64,000 nucleotides of DNA from Clavelina lepadiformis. Lineage: Eukaryota > Chordata > Ascidiacea > Aplousobranchia > Clavelinidae. A program made the translations under genes and the position numbers. Below are positions 36,935 to 49,600 of the stretch, one piece after another (position 1 is the stretch's first letter; the number at the start of each line of letters is the position of its first letter). The stretch lies in NCBI RefSeq assembly GCF_947623445.1, contig NC_135241.1, positions 312,501 through 376,500 on the forward strand. Reading direction: 5' to 3'. The notes below the pieces were generated by a model, which saw only the letters and a program-made list of their open reading frames with translations, made no database searches and had not been told where the DNA came from.

Positions 36935-37276
36935 ATGGCAACCACCATGGTAATAGTGGGCTTGGGGCTTGCTGGCTCTGCGCTTGCCCTGCGTACTTTG
37001 GCCAGAGCATCTGGACCACTTGCGAAGCAAATGGAGAAAACAATCGCAGAGCTCGGAACCGCAGATTACAAATATTATCGTGGTGGCTTCGAACCTAAAA
37101 TGACAAAAAGAGAAGCCGGGTTGATACTTGGTGTCGGGCCGAGCACAAGTCAGAAGAAATTTCGAGCCGCTCATCGTCGAATCATGCTCCTCAATCATCC
37201 TGACAGGGGGGGATCTCCATACCTGGCTGCCAAAATCAACCAAGCGAAGGACATGCTTGAGCAGACATCAAAATAA
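36935..37276 (+). CDS. DNAJC19: DNAJC19/TIM14 (Pam18), J-domain subunit of the mitochondrial import motor (113 aa)
   Basis: This inner-membrane J protein stimulates mitochondrial Hsp70 in the PAM motor at TIM23. The start at 36935 gives MATTMVIVGLGLAGSALALR, a single hydrophobic N-terminal membrane segment. The conserved linker YYRGGFEPKMTKREAGLILG follows, then a J domain with helix II RAAHRRIMLLNHPDRGG (HPD motif present) and SPYLAAKINQAKDMLE. The length matches human DNAJC19 (116 aa). The coding region is uninterrupted, unlike its neighbours and unlike the multi-exon human gene; no poly(A) tract or flanking duplication suggestive of retroposition was seen. Confidence 0.97.
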   Translation: MATTMVIVGLGLAGSALALRTLARASGPLAKQMEKTIAELGTADYKYYRGGFEPKMTKREAGLILGVGPSTSQKKFRAAHRRIMLLNHPDRGGSPYLAAKINQAKDMLEQTSK

Positions 37277-37564
37277 TATCAATGAAATATGTTATTATTT
37301 TCATTTGTTGTTTGTTCAATGTACAATTTTATGCACATTACTGCTGGGCTTTATGTAAAGTTGACTTTCATTCGTTGAGTGCATTTGATGCTCAAACAGT
37401 TTGTTCTTTGTGTCATTTTGTTTACAACAACATAGGGTTGAAATATAAATTAATCAATTATTATTCATCGCGGGAAACTAACATTTTAGTCAATAATTTT
37501 TTTTTATAACTTATTGTGGTTGTTATCTCTCAGTTGCAGTTGTGTTGTTCTCTTGAGCTGAAAT
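37277..37564. other. Short spacer DNAJC19-UBL7
   Basis: Both genes run on the plus strand with 288 bp between the DNAJC19 stop and the UBL7 start. It is AT-rich and holds 3'- and 5'-UTR sequence; no separate feature was seen. The spacing is close but larger than typical tunicate operons. Confidence 0.5.
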
Positions 37565-39582
37565 ATGTTGAATGTAAATGTTCGTTTGTATAATTTTCCC
37601 ACAAGTTCTGTTGATGGAATGAAAAAAATTGGATTTGAAGATGATGAAATTGACGGAAGAACTTTAATGGCGAAAGTTTCCGAGACTTTGGAGATAAATG
37701 CAGATGACATTGGTGCATGCGTGGGAATTATTTCTATGAAATTTATCATAATCTTCTCCACTTTTCAACAATTGAAATATTTTTAAGGATTGTTCTTTCG
37801 TGGAAAAGAAATCAAGTCTGACGATAATTTGCTGACATCGTGTGGTTTTAAAAGTGGATGTTCTGTTCAAGTTCTGTACAAACCTCCCAATGAAGATCAA
37901 TCGCCTGAGATTAGTCAGTTGTTTTAATTCAATGTAAAACAAAATAATGCGCATAATTCCTATGGTGACATCACAATGACAGGTATCAATCCCGAGAAAC
38001 TTCGAACTTACATGCACAGCTTCCATGTTGTCATGAGCAACAGACACTACAAGTGGAAGACGAGGAAAATGGTTCGTGTTATTTCTTATTTTGTTAAATA
38101 TTTGCAGACGTAATAAATTCCCATCTATTGCAGCTCGCCAAGATTTTAACTGACCCTGAAAAATTCCAACCAGTGTTAGAGGCAGTGTCCGGCCTGAAGC
38201 ATGACACCGTGGCACTGGGTGGGTTGATTGACTTATTTTAGCAGCAAATGCTGCCTCCTTTGCACTATTTGATTTCCTTGCATTTTGACAGGAATATTAA
38301 AGAATCCCAGTTTATTTGCCCTGATCGTTGATCCGAAGAATGTAGATCGGTAAAACAACTCACGTATATGACTAAGTTATTTGACGTTGAGTGCGCAAGT
38401 GTCACTTGAGTGCTTTGTGTTAGAATCATGGAACTCAACACCAACCTTGCTGCAGCCATCATCCATCTGTGGTGGTTGGTGTCGAAGCAGATGGAAAAAT
38501 CTTCAAACGAAGCATCAACATCGAGTCCGCAAGCGATGTGGCCACCTGGTGACGCTATGATGGAAGACATGGAAGTTGACGGCAGTGGCGCGGTAGTAAT
38601 TTGCTTAAGTTGATATATTTTGATCCGGAAATGCTCAATTTAGAATCCTGCCCACACAGAACACATCACACCACCAGCAGCAATCAACACGTCCTGGCCT
38701 GATAACATCAAATCAACTCGCCCGTGCTCTCTCTGCCGCCACCTCCCCCCTTCCTGGGCAAATACTCTCACCGCCGATGGGCAGTAGCGCGTCCAGCAGC
38801 ATACAGGTACCGCGCTTTGTCCTATGAGACTATAGCTGGTGTACATAGACCTTGTAGCTTCTATGATGTCTATGTCTTGTCACAACGCAGAGTCCTCAGA
38901 CAGGCACGGGCTCGAGCGGTGGGGCCATGGACGGGGGAAGCCCCATCACACCCGATGTGTTCAGCATGGCCATGCAGCAAGCACTCGCACAGTGAGTTAC
39001 ATTTTGAGCTGAATATGAACCAACCATAACTTTGCTGTCAATGTTTAGGACACACTCCGAGCGTGAAGATCAATCCTCATCAGCACTTGCACCGGAAGTG
39101 ATGGAGGTAAGATCAAACAACTACACTATCGCATCAATAGCAACAACTCGTGTGTTAAGCAGAGTTGGGTAAATTTTTCCGGCTAATGGCCGCTGGAGGC
39201 TAAATATTTTGTCAGCCATCAGCCGAAACTGTTCGTATAGAAGAGAATTTGGAGCAAAACGTTTGGCAACGCATTGACACATGCTGCCGTGGAGTCTGGC
39301 ATGACACATGTAGCTAGCACCACACCACGCTTCTTGAGAATAAATTGTAGTTTTACCTGCAATTCAAAATGTTACTTCACAATTATAAATGTAACTCTTC
39401 TACAACTCCTGTTTCATCTGGTGATCTCATCATCATCTTCATCTGCTTAGAGTGGGCTGGAGCAGCTGCGAGGGATGGGGATCCTGGATGAGGAGGCGAG
39501 CAGACAGGCTCTCATCGTTGCCAGGGGCGATATCGAAACCGCGATCAACATCCTCTTCTCATCCGGGATGGACAATCTGTGA
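37565..39582 (+). CDS. UBL7: Ubiquitin-like protein 7 (UBL and UBA domains, 370 aa)
   Basis: Ten exons: 37565-37712, 37788-37913, 37983-38071, 38134-38218, 38292-38349, 38424-38592, 38660-38806, 38891-38991, 39049-39106 and 39451-39582. The N-terminal ubiquitin-like fold ends LFFRGKEIKSDDNLLTSCGF. The middle aligns with human UBL7 (RTYMHSFHVVMSNRHYKWK, FQPVLEAVSGLKHDTVALGI, NPSLFALIVDPKNVD). Then come RPGLITSNQLARALSAA and GGSPITPDVFSMAMQQALAQ, and a C-terminal UBA domain, LEQLRGMGILDEEASRQAL to AINILFSSGM. Human UBL7 is 380 aa with this order. It probably shuttles or binds ubiquitylated proteins. The start of exon 7 is the least certain point: several CAG acceptors lie within 30 bases, and only those in phase 0 (38659 and later) keep the frame. 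AATAAA at 39803 is a likely poly(A) signal. Confidence 0.94.
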
Positions 39583-40644
39583 AGCGATGGGGCGACACAC
39601 TCCTCTGTTATGTCATTATCACTGCAACTTTCCTACTCAATGTGTTCCTTTGCAACATTTTCACTCGGATGATTAAAACTTACAACATTTTCGTTATCTG
39701 GCAGTGTTGGTTTATTTCAAGAGTCACCTGTACATGGACATTTGGCAAGAAAGCACAGCCCATCAGTTATGTGATGTCGATGGATTGTACAAATATACAA
39801 CAAATAAAGCGCCACCTTGTGTTGTAAATGTTACACAAACCAATTTGGAATGAACTGCGATGAAAGATATTTACATTTGTTACGATATGATTGAGTTATC
39901 ACATTCTAGGATTGTGTGAGTTTCTGGCCTTATATTTAGAAGCACAAAGCACGTTATCTGAGCATCAATAAACATCATATAAACGCAAGTTGAACTTTTT
40001 GAAACAAAAAAAGTAACAAATGGACAGTTACTGTACCGCCCTCTAACGGTAATAAAATAAGAAGTTAAAGCCTTTACTTGAGCGAGCTTAAGCAAAATAT
40101 GAAACAAATGCAAGCTTACAGTGCTGTGTACATCTAGATGGCGATAAAGCGCACACGCAAAGCAACGTCATTGACTGTAAAGCGATTTGATGACGTGTAA
40201 ATTACGTCAAAATGACAAAAGCTCTTATATTTTGCTGTCATAAAGAAGTTAGTAGAATATTATTCATTCATCCATATTGAAGATATTCTTTTTAAAATGA
40301 ATATTTGTCTTGCAATGAAGTGAGGTGGATTTAGAGTGGCGGTGGCCGTGATAGTAAGGATCACGTGATCAGTTCCTAATTCCCGTACGTTGTTAACAGC
40401 ACCACGATTTAGCGCACGGATGCTGTGACACGTGATGACGACGTCACTTAGTATTCGTCTAAGTTTGTTAAATGCAAGCCTTTCATTTCTCTTATACCTT
40501 CACCTACGTCATCATGTTTCGTCACCATCGAGCTTCCTTCACGTCACAGCATCACCTCAGTACGTCATTCTGGCGTATCGACATTGAGCCGGCAAAGCAA
40601 TTATAAACGAAGGCAGCCCCACATGGGTGAGGTTGTCACTGGCT
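39583..40644. other. 3' region between convergent UBL7 and semaphorin genes
   Basis: AATAAA at 39803-39808 follows UBL7. The rest is non-coding, with CRE-like words, and presumably includes the semaphorin 3' UTR. Confidence 0.55.
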
Positions 40645-43600
40645 TCAAGCAGGTTGGGAAAACAGGGGCTGAGAATCGGGTGAATGCTGCACCCCGGTCA
40701 GGTTTCTGGGGTGATTTCCCCCGGAAATATGCCGGATCCTGTCCTGGGTGGTTGGGATGACGAAGGTGAGGCTATCAAATGACGTAGGAGCTGTTGTTCT
40801 GGCTGGGGAGGGCGGGACCTGGAGAAAACGAAATAATGGGGTTATCGGAGCTATCAACGTCACAGTAGAAAATATAAAAACATGTAAACTACCTGCATGC
40901 CTTGTCCGCTGTAGTTTCGTCTCCGGTCAGAACTTGGAAAGCTTGGGGGCCTTCCATCGTGCATAGGGGTGCTGGGGTTCGATTTAGTGGGGCTGCCCCC
41001 ACTTTCTGGGCGTAGTCTAGTAATGCCATCCTCGGGCACACTGTGATGGTGGGGGATATAGATTTGCTTGGTCTTGCTAGGTAACGTCGTGTGACCTTTA
41101 TTGGGTATCATCATAGGGTCAAACCCGGGTGGCATTTCGCCCCTCATAGGGGTCCCGGGATTAGAGTGGGGAATGACGTGTCTGGGATATTGACCCCTGC
41201 GGTGGCTAGGCGTGTTGAGATCGCCATGGGGCGGCATTTGCACGGGGGCACTGTGGGTGGCGAAACCGTTCCTCGGCTCCTCGTATGCCTGGGGCAGGTT
41301 AAGGTGGAGTTTGTTTCGAATTGTCTTTGGGTCCCTCATAAGGACTTCTCCGTGTGACGTAGGTTCCTGTTCTTCGTGAATTGTAAGTGGAGGTTGGTGG
41401 TAAGGGGTGGGGCGTGACATCACAGGGACCCTATTCTTCTCCGATTCGCTCATGTACCGCTTGCGGCCCGCGTGGCCGTTGGGTGGTCCTGTTATGAATG
41501 GAAATTTTAAATTCAGTTTCTTTTGTTGCGTCATAAAGGTAAATCGAGCGGTAAACGGGATATTTGCAAAAAAACATTTTAGCTTAGTTGTTTGTAAACA
41601 ATCTCCAATGAAAAATTTAATTACAGTTAAGATTCAGTTTCATCTCATTGCGTAACTCACCCATCATTTGCTGTGGGGCTGATTCCTCGAAAACTTCGTT
41701 CTGAGGGACCTGGTACTGAGGCTGCCCCTTAATCATCTTCCTTCTGTCGAGACTGTGAGTGCCCATGGGTACGCGCCGACCGTCGAACGCTTTACTGGGT
41801 GTTGGGTTCGGTTGAGGGGGGTTCGGCCAACCTGCTGGGATGGGGTTTGATGGGTTTTGTACCGGTGGGGGCATCGAGACGTAGAGGGGGTGCTGCTGCT
41901 GATGGTACCGGCCTGGCATGGTGTCGGCCACTTGGAGGGAGTGTTGCCGCATCAGCCCCCGAGCCCCCGGTCGAGAGTGACCCACTGTGTTGGCCCCTTG
42001 GTTGTCCATGCTGTATGCTCGGGGTATGTTGGGGTTATAACCCTGAAATGACATCGAACGAGAGGGGGCACTTCGACCCGCTTTACTTGGGGTTGGGGCG
42101 CTCGTGGTTATGACGTCAGTATCGGGTGGGATAATTATCCCTTCAGAGCTGTGCCCGCTGTCTGACCCCTGTCGCACATATTGACCTTCCTCGACCCCCA
42201 TAACCGTCTCTGTGTACCCTGGCGGGCCTTCTCCTATTGGCACCGGTGGGTGACGTTTCTATAGCAACAACATGCGTCATTATAAATCACATTCACAAGT
42301 GATTGCTAGAATCTAACTGTATAACAATTATGACGTCATAATAGCCAACCTGGGGACTATGTTGAAGGTCATCAGGGTTTTCGGGGCTGGAACTTGTTGA
42401 AGGTTTCGAGTTGCGCGCTTTGCATCTCCCCCCCATGCTACTGCTGGTCGATCTCAGCTGGAAGTCATTGAAATTTTTAGAGTTATTACGTCACAAATAA
42501 GATCGCCAAACATATCTTGCGTCATCTACCTGCTTGCTTCTTCGGTCTGTGACGTCATCATATATGGGATCGGTGGGGGTAAGGGCGAGATCATTTGGGA
42601 GAAATGTCTCCTCTTCTGCACCACTCACCGCGCTCGTCTCCGTGATTCGTCGCGTCCTACGCGATTCTTCGTGGGTTGAAGTTCGATTCCTGTCATCAGA
42701 GCACATTATGATGTCACATGGAGTGCAAAGACTCGCAAGATGCAAGCAAAGCAAATATTATGACGTAATAAAGCTACCTTGCATGGCTGCTCGTGCTAGG
42801 TTGTCGCGACTTTGATACGTTTCTGCCGTTGGATTGGTTCGAAGATCTCCTGACGTCATTTCCGTTGGGCAAGGTCGTCTGAAAGAAGAGATAACAATCA
42901 TATCACGATCACGTCATGATATATGAAATGAGAGATCACGAGTAGGTGGCCATGATCAAATGAGCTTATAGCGATGAGACCCAACAGTACGTTGAGTTGA
43001 TGACGCAGATGCTCACCAGGATGACGTCATCCTTCTTGGACAACTTCCCGCCGCAATATCTCCTGTGGAGGGCGCACAAGCCCACACCGATGACGACACC
43101 GACAACAAAAGCGACCAATAGTAAAACGATCCAAGTCGTGAAGTCTGACGTAGTCGCCCCAGACACGTCATGCACCAACACCGGTGCGACAGTGACGTTG
43201 TGTGACGTGTCATTCGCGGCGGGTTCCACCTCCTCATTTTTAGAGGAAGGGAGTGGGCCACCAATAGAGGGCGCTGCACGGCAAATAGACAATTTTCACT
43301 TTTCAATTCCAGCCGTGCGATGATTGGTTAAATTATATTTGACGTAACAAACCTCCCAAGTCTGTGTCGTGGAATTTGCATTCCTCCATCCCGGCTACAT
43401 TCCCTTCCAACACATCCTGGCGTGGTTGCGCGCCACTGGTACTATTGGCGTGATATTGGCTGTCGACGACCACGCAATTCTTCCCATCCCATCCGCAGTA
43501 AGGGTCTCGGGATTTGATGCAACTCCTGGAACAACAATCGACCGCGTTAAAATCTGTCGCGTTCGACGCAGGAGCCATCTCCTTGCTCACCTGCCACATG

Positions 43601-46600
43601 AGGTGTTGAGGGCACAAAGCGGGGCGCGAATGACGCAATTCTCGAATGCGACCAGCATGGACCCGGTTGGTTTGTCGAGATTTATCGAAAGGACCCTCCT
43701 GTTACAAAAAACAATTATGACATCACAAATCTGTACTTCACTCGATTGACATAGAAACAACATTGACGCACTTGTTCCCAGGTCCGCATCTGTCCTCGCT
43801 GTAGACCGACCTCTCCTCGATCAGGACCGACTCCGTCCCCGCTCCGAGGAGAACCTTCACAACCCTCCCATCGTCAGTGCCCGCGATGAAGACGGTGTAG
43901 ATGGGGGTGGTGCCCGCTGTCGTGTCCACCACAAGCGCGGTCAGAAAGTTTCTGGAAAAATGAAATTCTTTCAACTCCGAAGAATCCTCAAATGAACAGA
44001 AGCTCTACGAGTCTACGGGACCAGTTGGTGGCGCTATCATTCGTCTATTGTCGTCACTCACCCGGAGTTTGTTCTCGAATAAAGAGGAATCGCGTTGTGT
44101 GGTTGCGTCACGTTGCCATGGAGATCCCACGCGTTGACGCTCTGGTACATTATGGGATGCTTGCGCACGAAGTTGAGACTGTGGTCGGATAATTTCCTTG
44201 GATCGCTCGCACAGCTGGGAATGAAAAAATACGTCATAATTATAGGTCTTTGAGCACAGGACCATGATCAACTATTACGTCAAAAACGACGTAATGGTAC
44301 GTCATAAAGTATGATGTACCTGGCCACGTGAGGATCGGGGTAGTGGTCCTGCTGAGCCCAGTATTGTGAACTGGTCTTGGCATCGGTGAATTTCTCATAA
44401 AATGCGCCGTTCATGGAGGCTTCAATGTCCGGCAGAGAGAATGCGCAAATGGCCGATGCAGGGATGCTGTTGCTGTGAGGAGGAGAATTCAATGTGATGT
44501 GGTTAAGCTTAGGTTAAGCTGGGTGCCTTCATACTAGATCGAGGTTTGTGAATATCCAGCCCAACAACAACCCACCTGGGCGTGCTCATGAGAGCGAAAA
44601 CCATTTTTGTCTTGCCGACCTTGTACCACTTGTCCAACGTCACCAGCTCAGTGACGTCACTCATCTCATTGAAGTAGAACGGTGGTTGTCCTGGCAACGA
44701 GCAATTCAATCTCGCTTTGAAGAATGACGAGAACTGATTCCTTAAATTGCGCCCTCCACCGTCGTTCTTGCAAACTTGACCGATGCGCGTGTAAACTTGC
44801 TGTAGCGAAATCATTAAGTTAAATTCCCCGCCAATTTTAAATTACTGCCGATTATATGAAGTAATTTAACGTACCTCTGATTTATCCTCGACGGAGATCT
44901 CGGTAAAAAACGAAAAAACTTTGTTCAAAGACATGCCGCCATCGACGAATTTAACGAAATGGGGACCTGGAACATAACAACCATAATTTATGGTCATTAA
45001 CTGGCAATTAGTAACTATTTATTAACCAACACCAAGTTATTAAAGTTTTAATAAAAATTGGACGATAACAGTTTTCATTTCGACGACGTTCGACAAGAAG
45101 ACTTTGCGTGACAAGTTTCTTGACATAGTCCCTTGTTTCTTACATCATAATGGGCTGTATTACATGTCATTACGTAACATAGAGTTCGGGTTTATTTTAG
45201 CAAAATGCTTATTGTTGCGTGAATGCTAAGAAAACGACAAGTACCAAATAAGGAAATGCAAATCTTTTGCAAATGCAGGTTGACCTTCAAGGGCTTCTAG
45301 CAATGGCGCCATTGCCTGACTTGGTGCATTTGAGACGAAAGTTAATTTGCAATTTTTACGGCAAATGTAAACACGGGCTGGCAAAGTCGAAGCCGCAACG
45401 AGTCGCTTTCGCTGATTTTCTCCGAATCGTCGGCAGTGAGCGACAAATTCGTCTCGATTCATGATCGAAGGAGCCAGTCTCTGACTAATGCTGGGAAACC
45501 GGAACAGTGTGACGTCGCGATTATGAGATCACAATCTCGGTGTTAGCGAACAGAAGAAAGAAAAAGCGGTTTCACTCCCGGATTCCAGGAAAGATCGCGA
45601 TAAACAGTTTGAGGAAAGCTGGGCGCTCGCCTTTATTCCATTTTCGCCGAATCGGCTAAATCTGTCGCCAAAATAAACCTCAGCTGTGAAGTTACCATGA
45701 CAACGAATGAGTGTCGCGTGTTCTCTACGCAACAATGGAAGCGGGATTATAGTGACAGGACGTTTGGGGCTGGTCAGAAAATGATTTATAAAAAGTCAAC
45801 AGGAATCAAAACAACGATTTAATCCATGAATGGCGGAATAAATACAACTCTACCACGTCACAATAAGGATCCCGCTTGAATAAGACGACTGAGATTAGAT
45901 ACGAAGCAAAACTCAACAAGGGGCATTATCTCGTCATAATCGCAAGACAAACAAAGAAGTTGAGTCAAATATAGAAGACTACCATCTGCACGCTCCAGCG
46001 AGCACAGCGTTGAGGCTGAAAATAACTGGGTTTGACTCGAGGCTCTCCGCCTGGATTATCTGGCGTCAAGTGTAATGACGTCGGCAATCACGCTTCAGTG
46101 ATCACGGTTACGGATCATTGCACACGAGCACGGTTCAGATGTTAAACAAATAAAGATGGTTTGTACCAGCCCTACAAGTGGATCAATCAGCGAGTTCAGA
46201 TCGAGTAGAGCTACCACCGCACAATGCCCTGCCGCACCACAATGCAAACGCGGACAACTCACCGTTCAAGAAGGTCGCTTCACCGCTGGCTGTCCGCAAA
46301 CTGGTGTCCCACCTTCTGCTGTGAACATTTCGGACGACAGACGACCGGTGAATGAGGGGATCGTCCCCGCGGAAGCTCGCCTGGGTCGCCGTGTACAGGT
46401 TGTCACCTGCGTGGAATATGCAAAGAAGATTATTCCCCAAAACAGCTTGAGATTTCGCTCAAATCTTAGCCTGACACCATGCTTAGCGATGCGGAACAAC
46501 AGTTAAAGGGAACGTTCCAACTAGTTGGTTAATCTGCAAAATTATTCAATTTCTCAGAGTCGGCGCAAAGTGGTTTAAATTGGATAACAAGCAGTCAAAA

Positions 46601-49600
46601 TAGTTCCTGGTCCTGGTAATTTGCAGGAAAATCACCACCCGCCCTTCCAACCACATCATGCTGGTTGTAATGACAACACTCTGCTCACGGTCGCCAATTT
46701 ATTTAAAGGTTACCGACGCGTTTCTAGGAAGTGGCAAAAACATCGCCAATAAGTCGCTGCTTCGGCCACGGGCGTTTAATTATATCTCATCAGCGGAATC
46801 AGTGTTTCAATTCATAGATATTACCCAGGGGCTGAAAAAACAACGCGTCCATCGAAGGAACTCGATATTTACAGGACACACGATCATGTTTAGGCGATAT
46901 TGGACACTGGCAGCGGGCGAGGCAAATGACAGTCGGCGCCAAGCAAACTCCTGAACGCGTTATTTTCAAAACAAAGCCACGCGAAATATCGAGTTTTAAT
47001 TGGATTCGAACCAATCACAAACAAAACGGTGTCACGTTTCATCTTCAAATATATTCTACAAATCCAACGAACCTGACACAATGCTGGCTACGTCATAATC
47101 CGGGTCAAAGGGGCAGCTCAGCGTTCCCCCAAACTCCTGATTCAAATAGGACAAATTCCCGCCCTTTGTCAGCTGAAAGTTCGAGAATCGTTTTTAAGTT
47201 TACAGTAAAAACCACCGGTTGGTGAAGAACTTGCTGCATATCCAAAATATTGTGACATCACAATAATCCAACATTGTTACCTCATAATATCTACAGGTGG
47301 GACTGAAAGACTTGGTCGAGCAGACAATTACTCTTCGGTTGGGGGATTCCCCGCCGTGGACCTGCTTGAAAATTTTGATGAAATTTTGGCATTTCTTGCT
47401 GGTCTGACCCTTTTTCTGGCACAACTGGATGCTTGCGTCATCAGACTTCCACGTCATCACCTGAAACGTATTGCGAGTGTTATAATCTGCGATGCTGTGG
47501 AATGGCTTACCCACGTCATCTTTACAACGAGCTTGTTATTGACAAGAAAATTTGCGCCTTGAAGCTCGCTACTGAATATTTAAGACATTTTCATCACCTG
47601 ATAACTTGATAATCTGAAGTGATTATTACGTCACTAAAGAAGTTTGAAAGAGAATCATGAAGTTTGCATTTTAAGTTTTGTCAAAAAAGCATTATAAACG
47701 TGTTTGTGGTGGCGCATGATGCTAACAATGAAACAATGTGCATTGTTTGCTGAAAAATGATGTTTATTTTGTCTTAGTTGTTCTGAAATCATCATGTGGT
47801 CATGAACAATCCATATTCCAATATCACCAAAATCATTACAACGCAAGTCATACTTAGCTGAGTAAAGTCAAATGCTTCACCTGCTTGTAAGTGACTTCGC
47901 CGGTTCCGCTTGACTGACTCTTCAAATCCAGGACAAAAATATTATCCCTGCGCAGAAAATAAAAATTGAAAGAAACAGAAAACCGTTGCATGACGGGTAT
48001 GATCATTCAAGCATGACAAGGAATATGTTGTGATATCTTTCAGCTGCCAGCGCTACATTGAAATAGTTGATCGGTTCGTTGCTGTGCTTATGCGGTGTGC
48101 TGTGTGGGATAAGGCCGGGTTTGAAAAAACATTAAATTATTATTGATCTAATTATTCTAAGGCATCGTTGAAACAATCACAGCTTCAACCGCAATACTAA
48201 GGAATATTATTTCAACGTAATAATGGCCGGTACAAATAGATATTCGGTTAAACTTAAACGAATCTTGTAGACGCGCGAACATAGTGCGGCCAACTATCTG
48301 TAGAAAAAAGAACCAACTTCATCACTTCAGAGTGCTTCATACGAAGAGACCACTTTGTGTAGCATTGTTACCTCACAATAGACGCTATCTTACGTTTAAA
48401 AACTTGTATTATGACCGACAAAGACAACAATGCGTCATAAACCTCTTGGACACTGCAAACACATTAAGTTGTAGTGATAGCTGATGTTTGCAGACCCAGC
48501 GCAGATTTATGTTGAAGACAAACGCAAAGATGTCTCGGACAACATATACCTCGGTGAATCGTTAAACACAAGCTCCTTATGCCGGCAAGAAATCGTAAAA
48601 GTACAAAGCATTAATATGAAATATAGCAGAGATAAAGAGCTTTGTTAGAACAAATAAAAGTATCTGTCGTTTGTGCACTTCACACAATGGGGCTCCCCTG
48701 ATCAGGCGTGTTATGACAGCGCTGTGCTATGCACACAAATCCACACGAACTACGTGATCTGGGTCTAAACAAACAAGTGAGATTAGAGATTTAGTTCGAA
48801 GACAGAACAACAATGTGTCGATGTGGTCCAGCGCCGAAAAACACGCCAGAAGCGCATTAACACGCGACTACATAGTGGGGTCACCAATTCAATTTCCATT
48901 AGCTCTCCGCAGAAGCAAAATTAAGTAAAAGACGCGGACACTCGACTTCAACTTTGACCTCGAGGATTACTATTCGAGCCCTCGCTTTCAAAATCTCACC
49001 TCGTGGAATTCGATCCGCCATGGTGACGTAATCACCATTTGATTAAAACGCGATTCAATTCAATTAAAAGTCGTTCAATCTCGTGGGAAAACTCGCAAGG
49101 CCCGCCCCCTCCCCCCGCTTATATCGAACCTCGTGGAAAGTGATTCAACGATTTGAGCCTCACCACCTCGCAGGTATTTTCAATACGAGCTGAGAACTCC
49201 AAAACCTTCAAAATCACAAAGTACAAATGCCACTGACCTGGCGTAAATGTAGTGATATCCGTCAATGCTGGTCATGCCTTGAAAGTTCTTCAACATTGGG
49301 AGAGTTTTGGCGGACTGGCCTGTTTCTTTGCTGCCACGAAACACTTGAAGCCACGAAGAATCTGGAAAAATACGTTTTCATATTCATAGATTGTGGTCAA
49401 ACTGCTGATTTATCTAAATATTATTATTATGTCAGTGTCATCATTATACACACGTCACAATGAGGGTATTGGCCAATGAGGTTTCAGCAGACGAACATAC
49501 GTCATAAGGTTGTCTGCAGTGAAAGATTTCGTTAAAGATCAAATTAGAAATAAATTAAAATCGGATATTTCTGAGAAATACGACAGTTGGTATAAAACAT

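Noticed and set aside
40748-42113. Plus-strand frames opposite the semaphorin tail
   Set aside because: They are shadows of GC-rich tail exons that fit the semaphorin model in phase.
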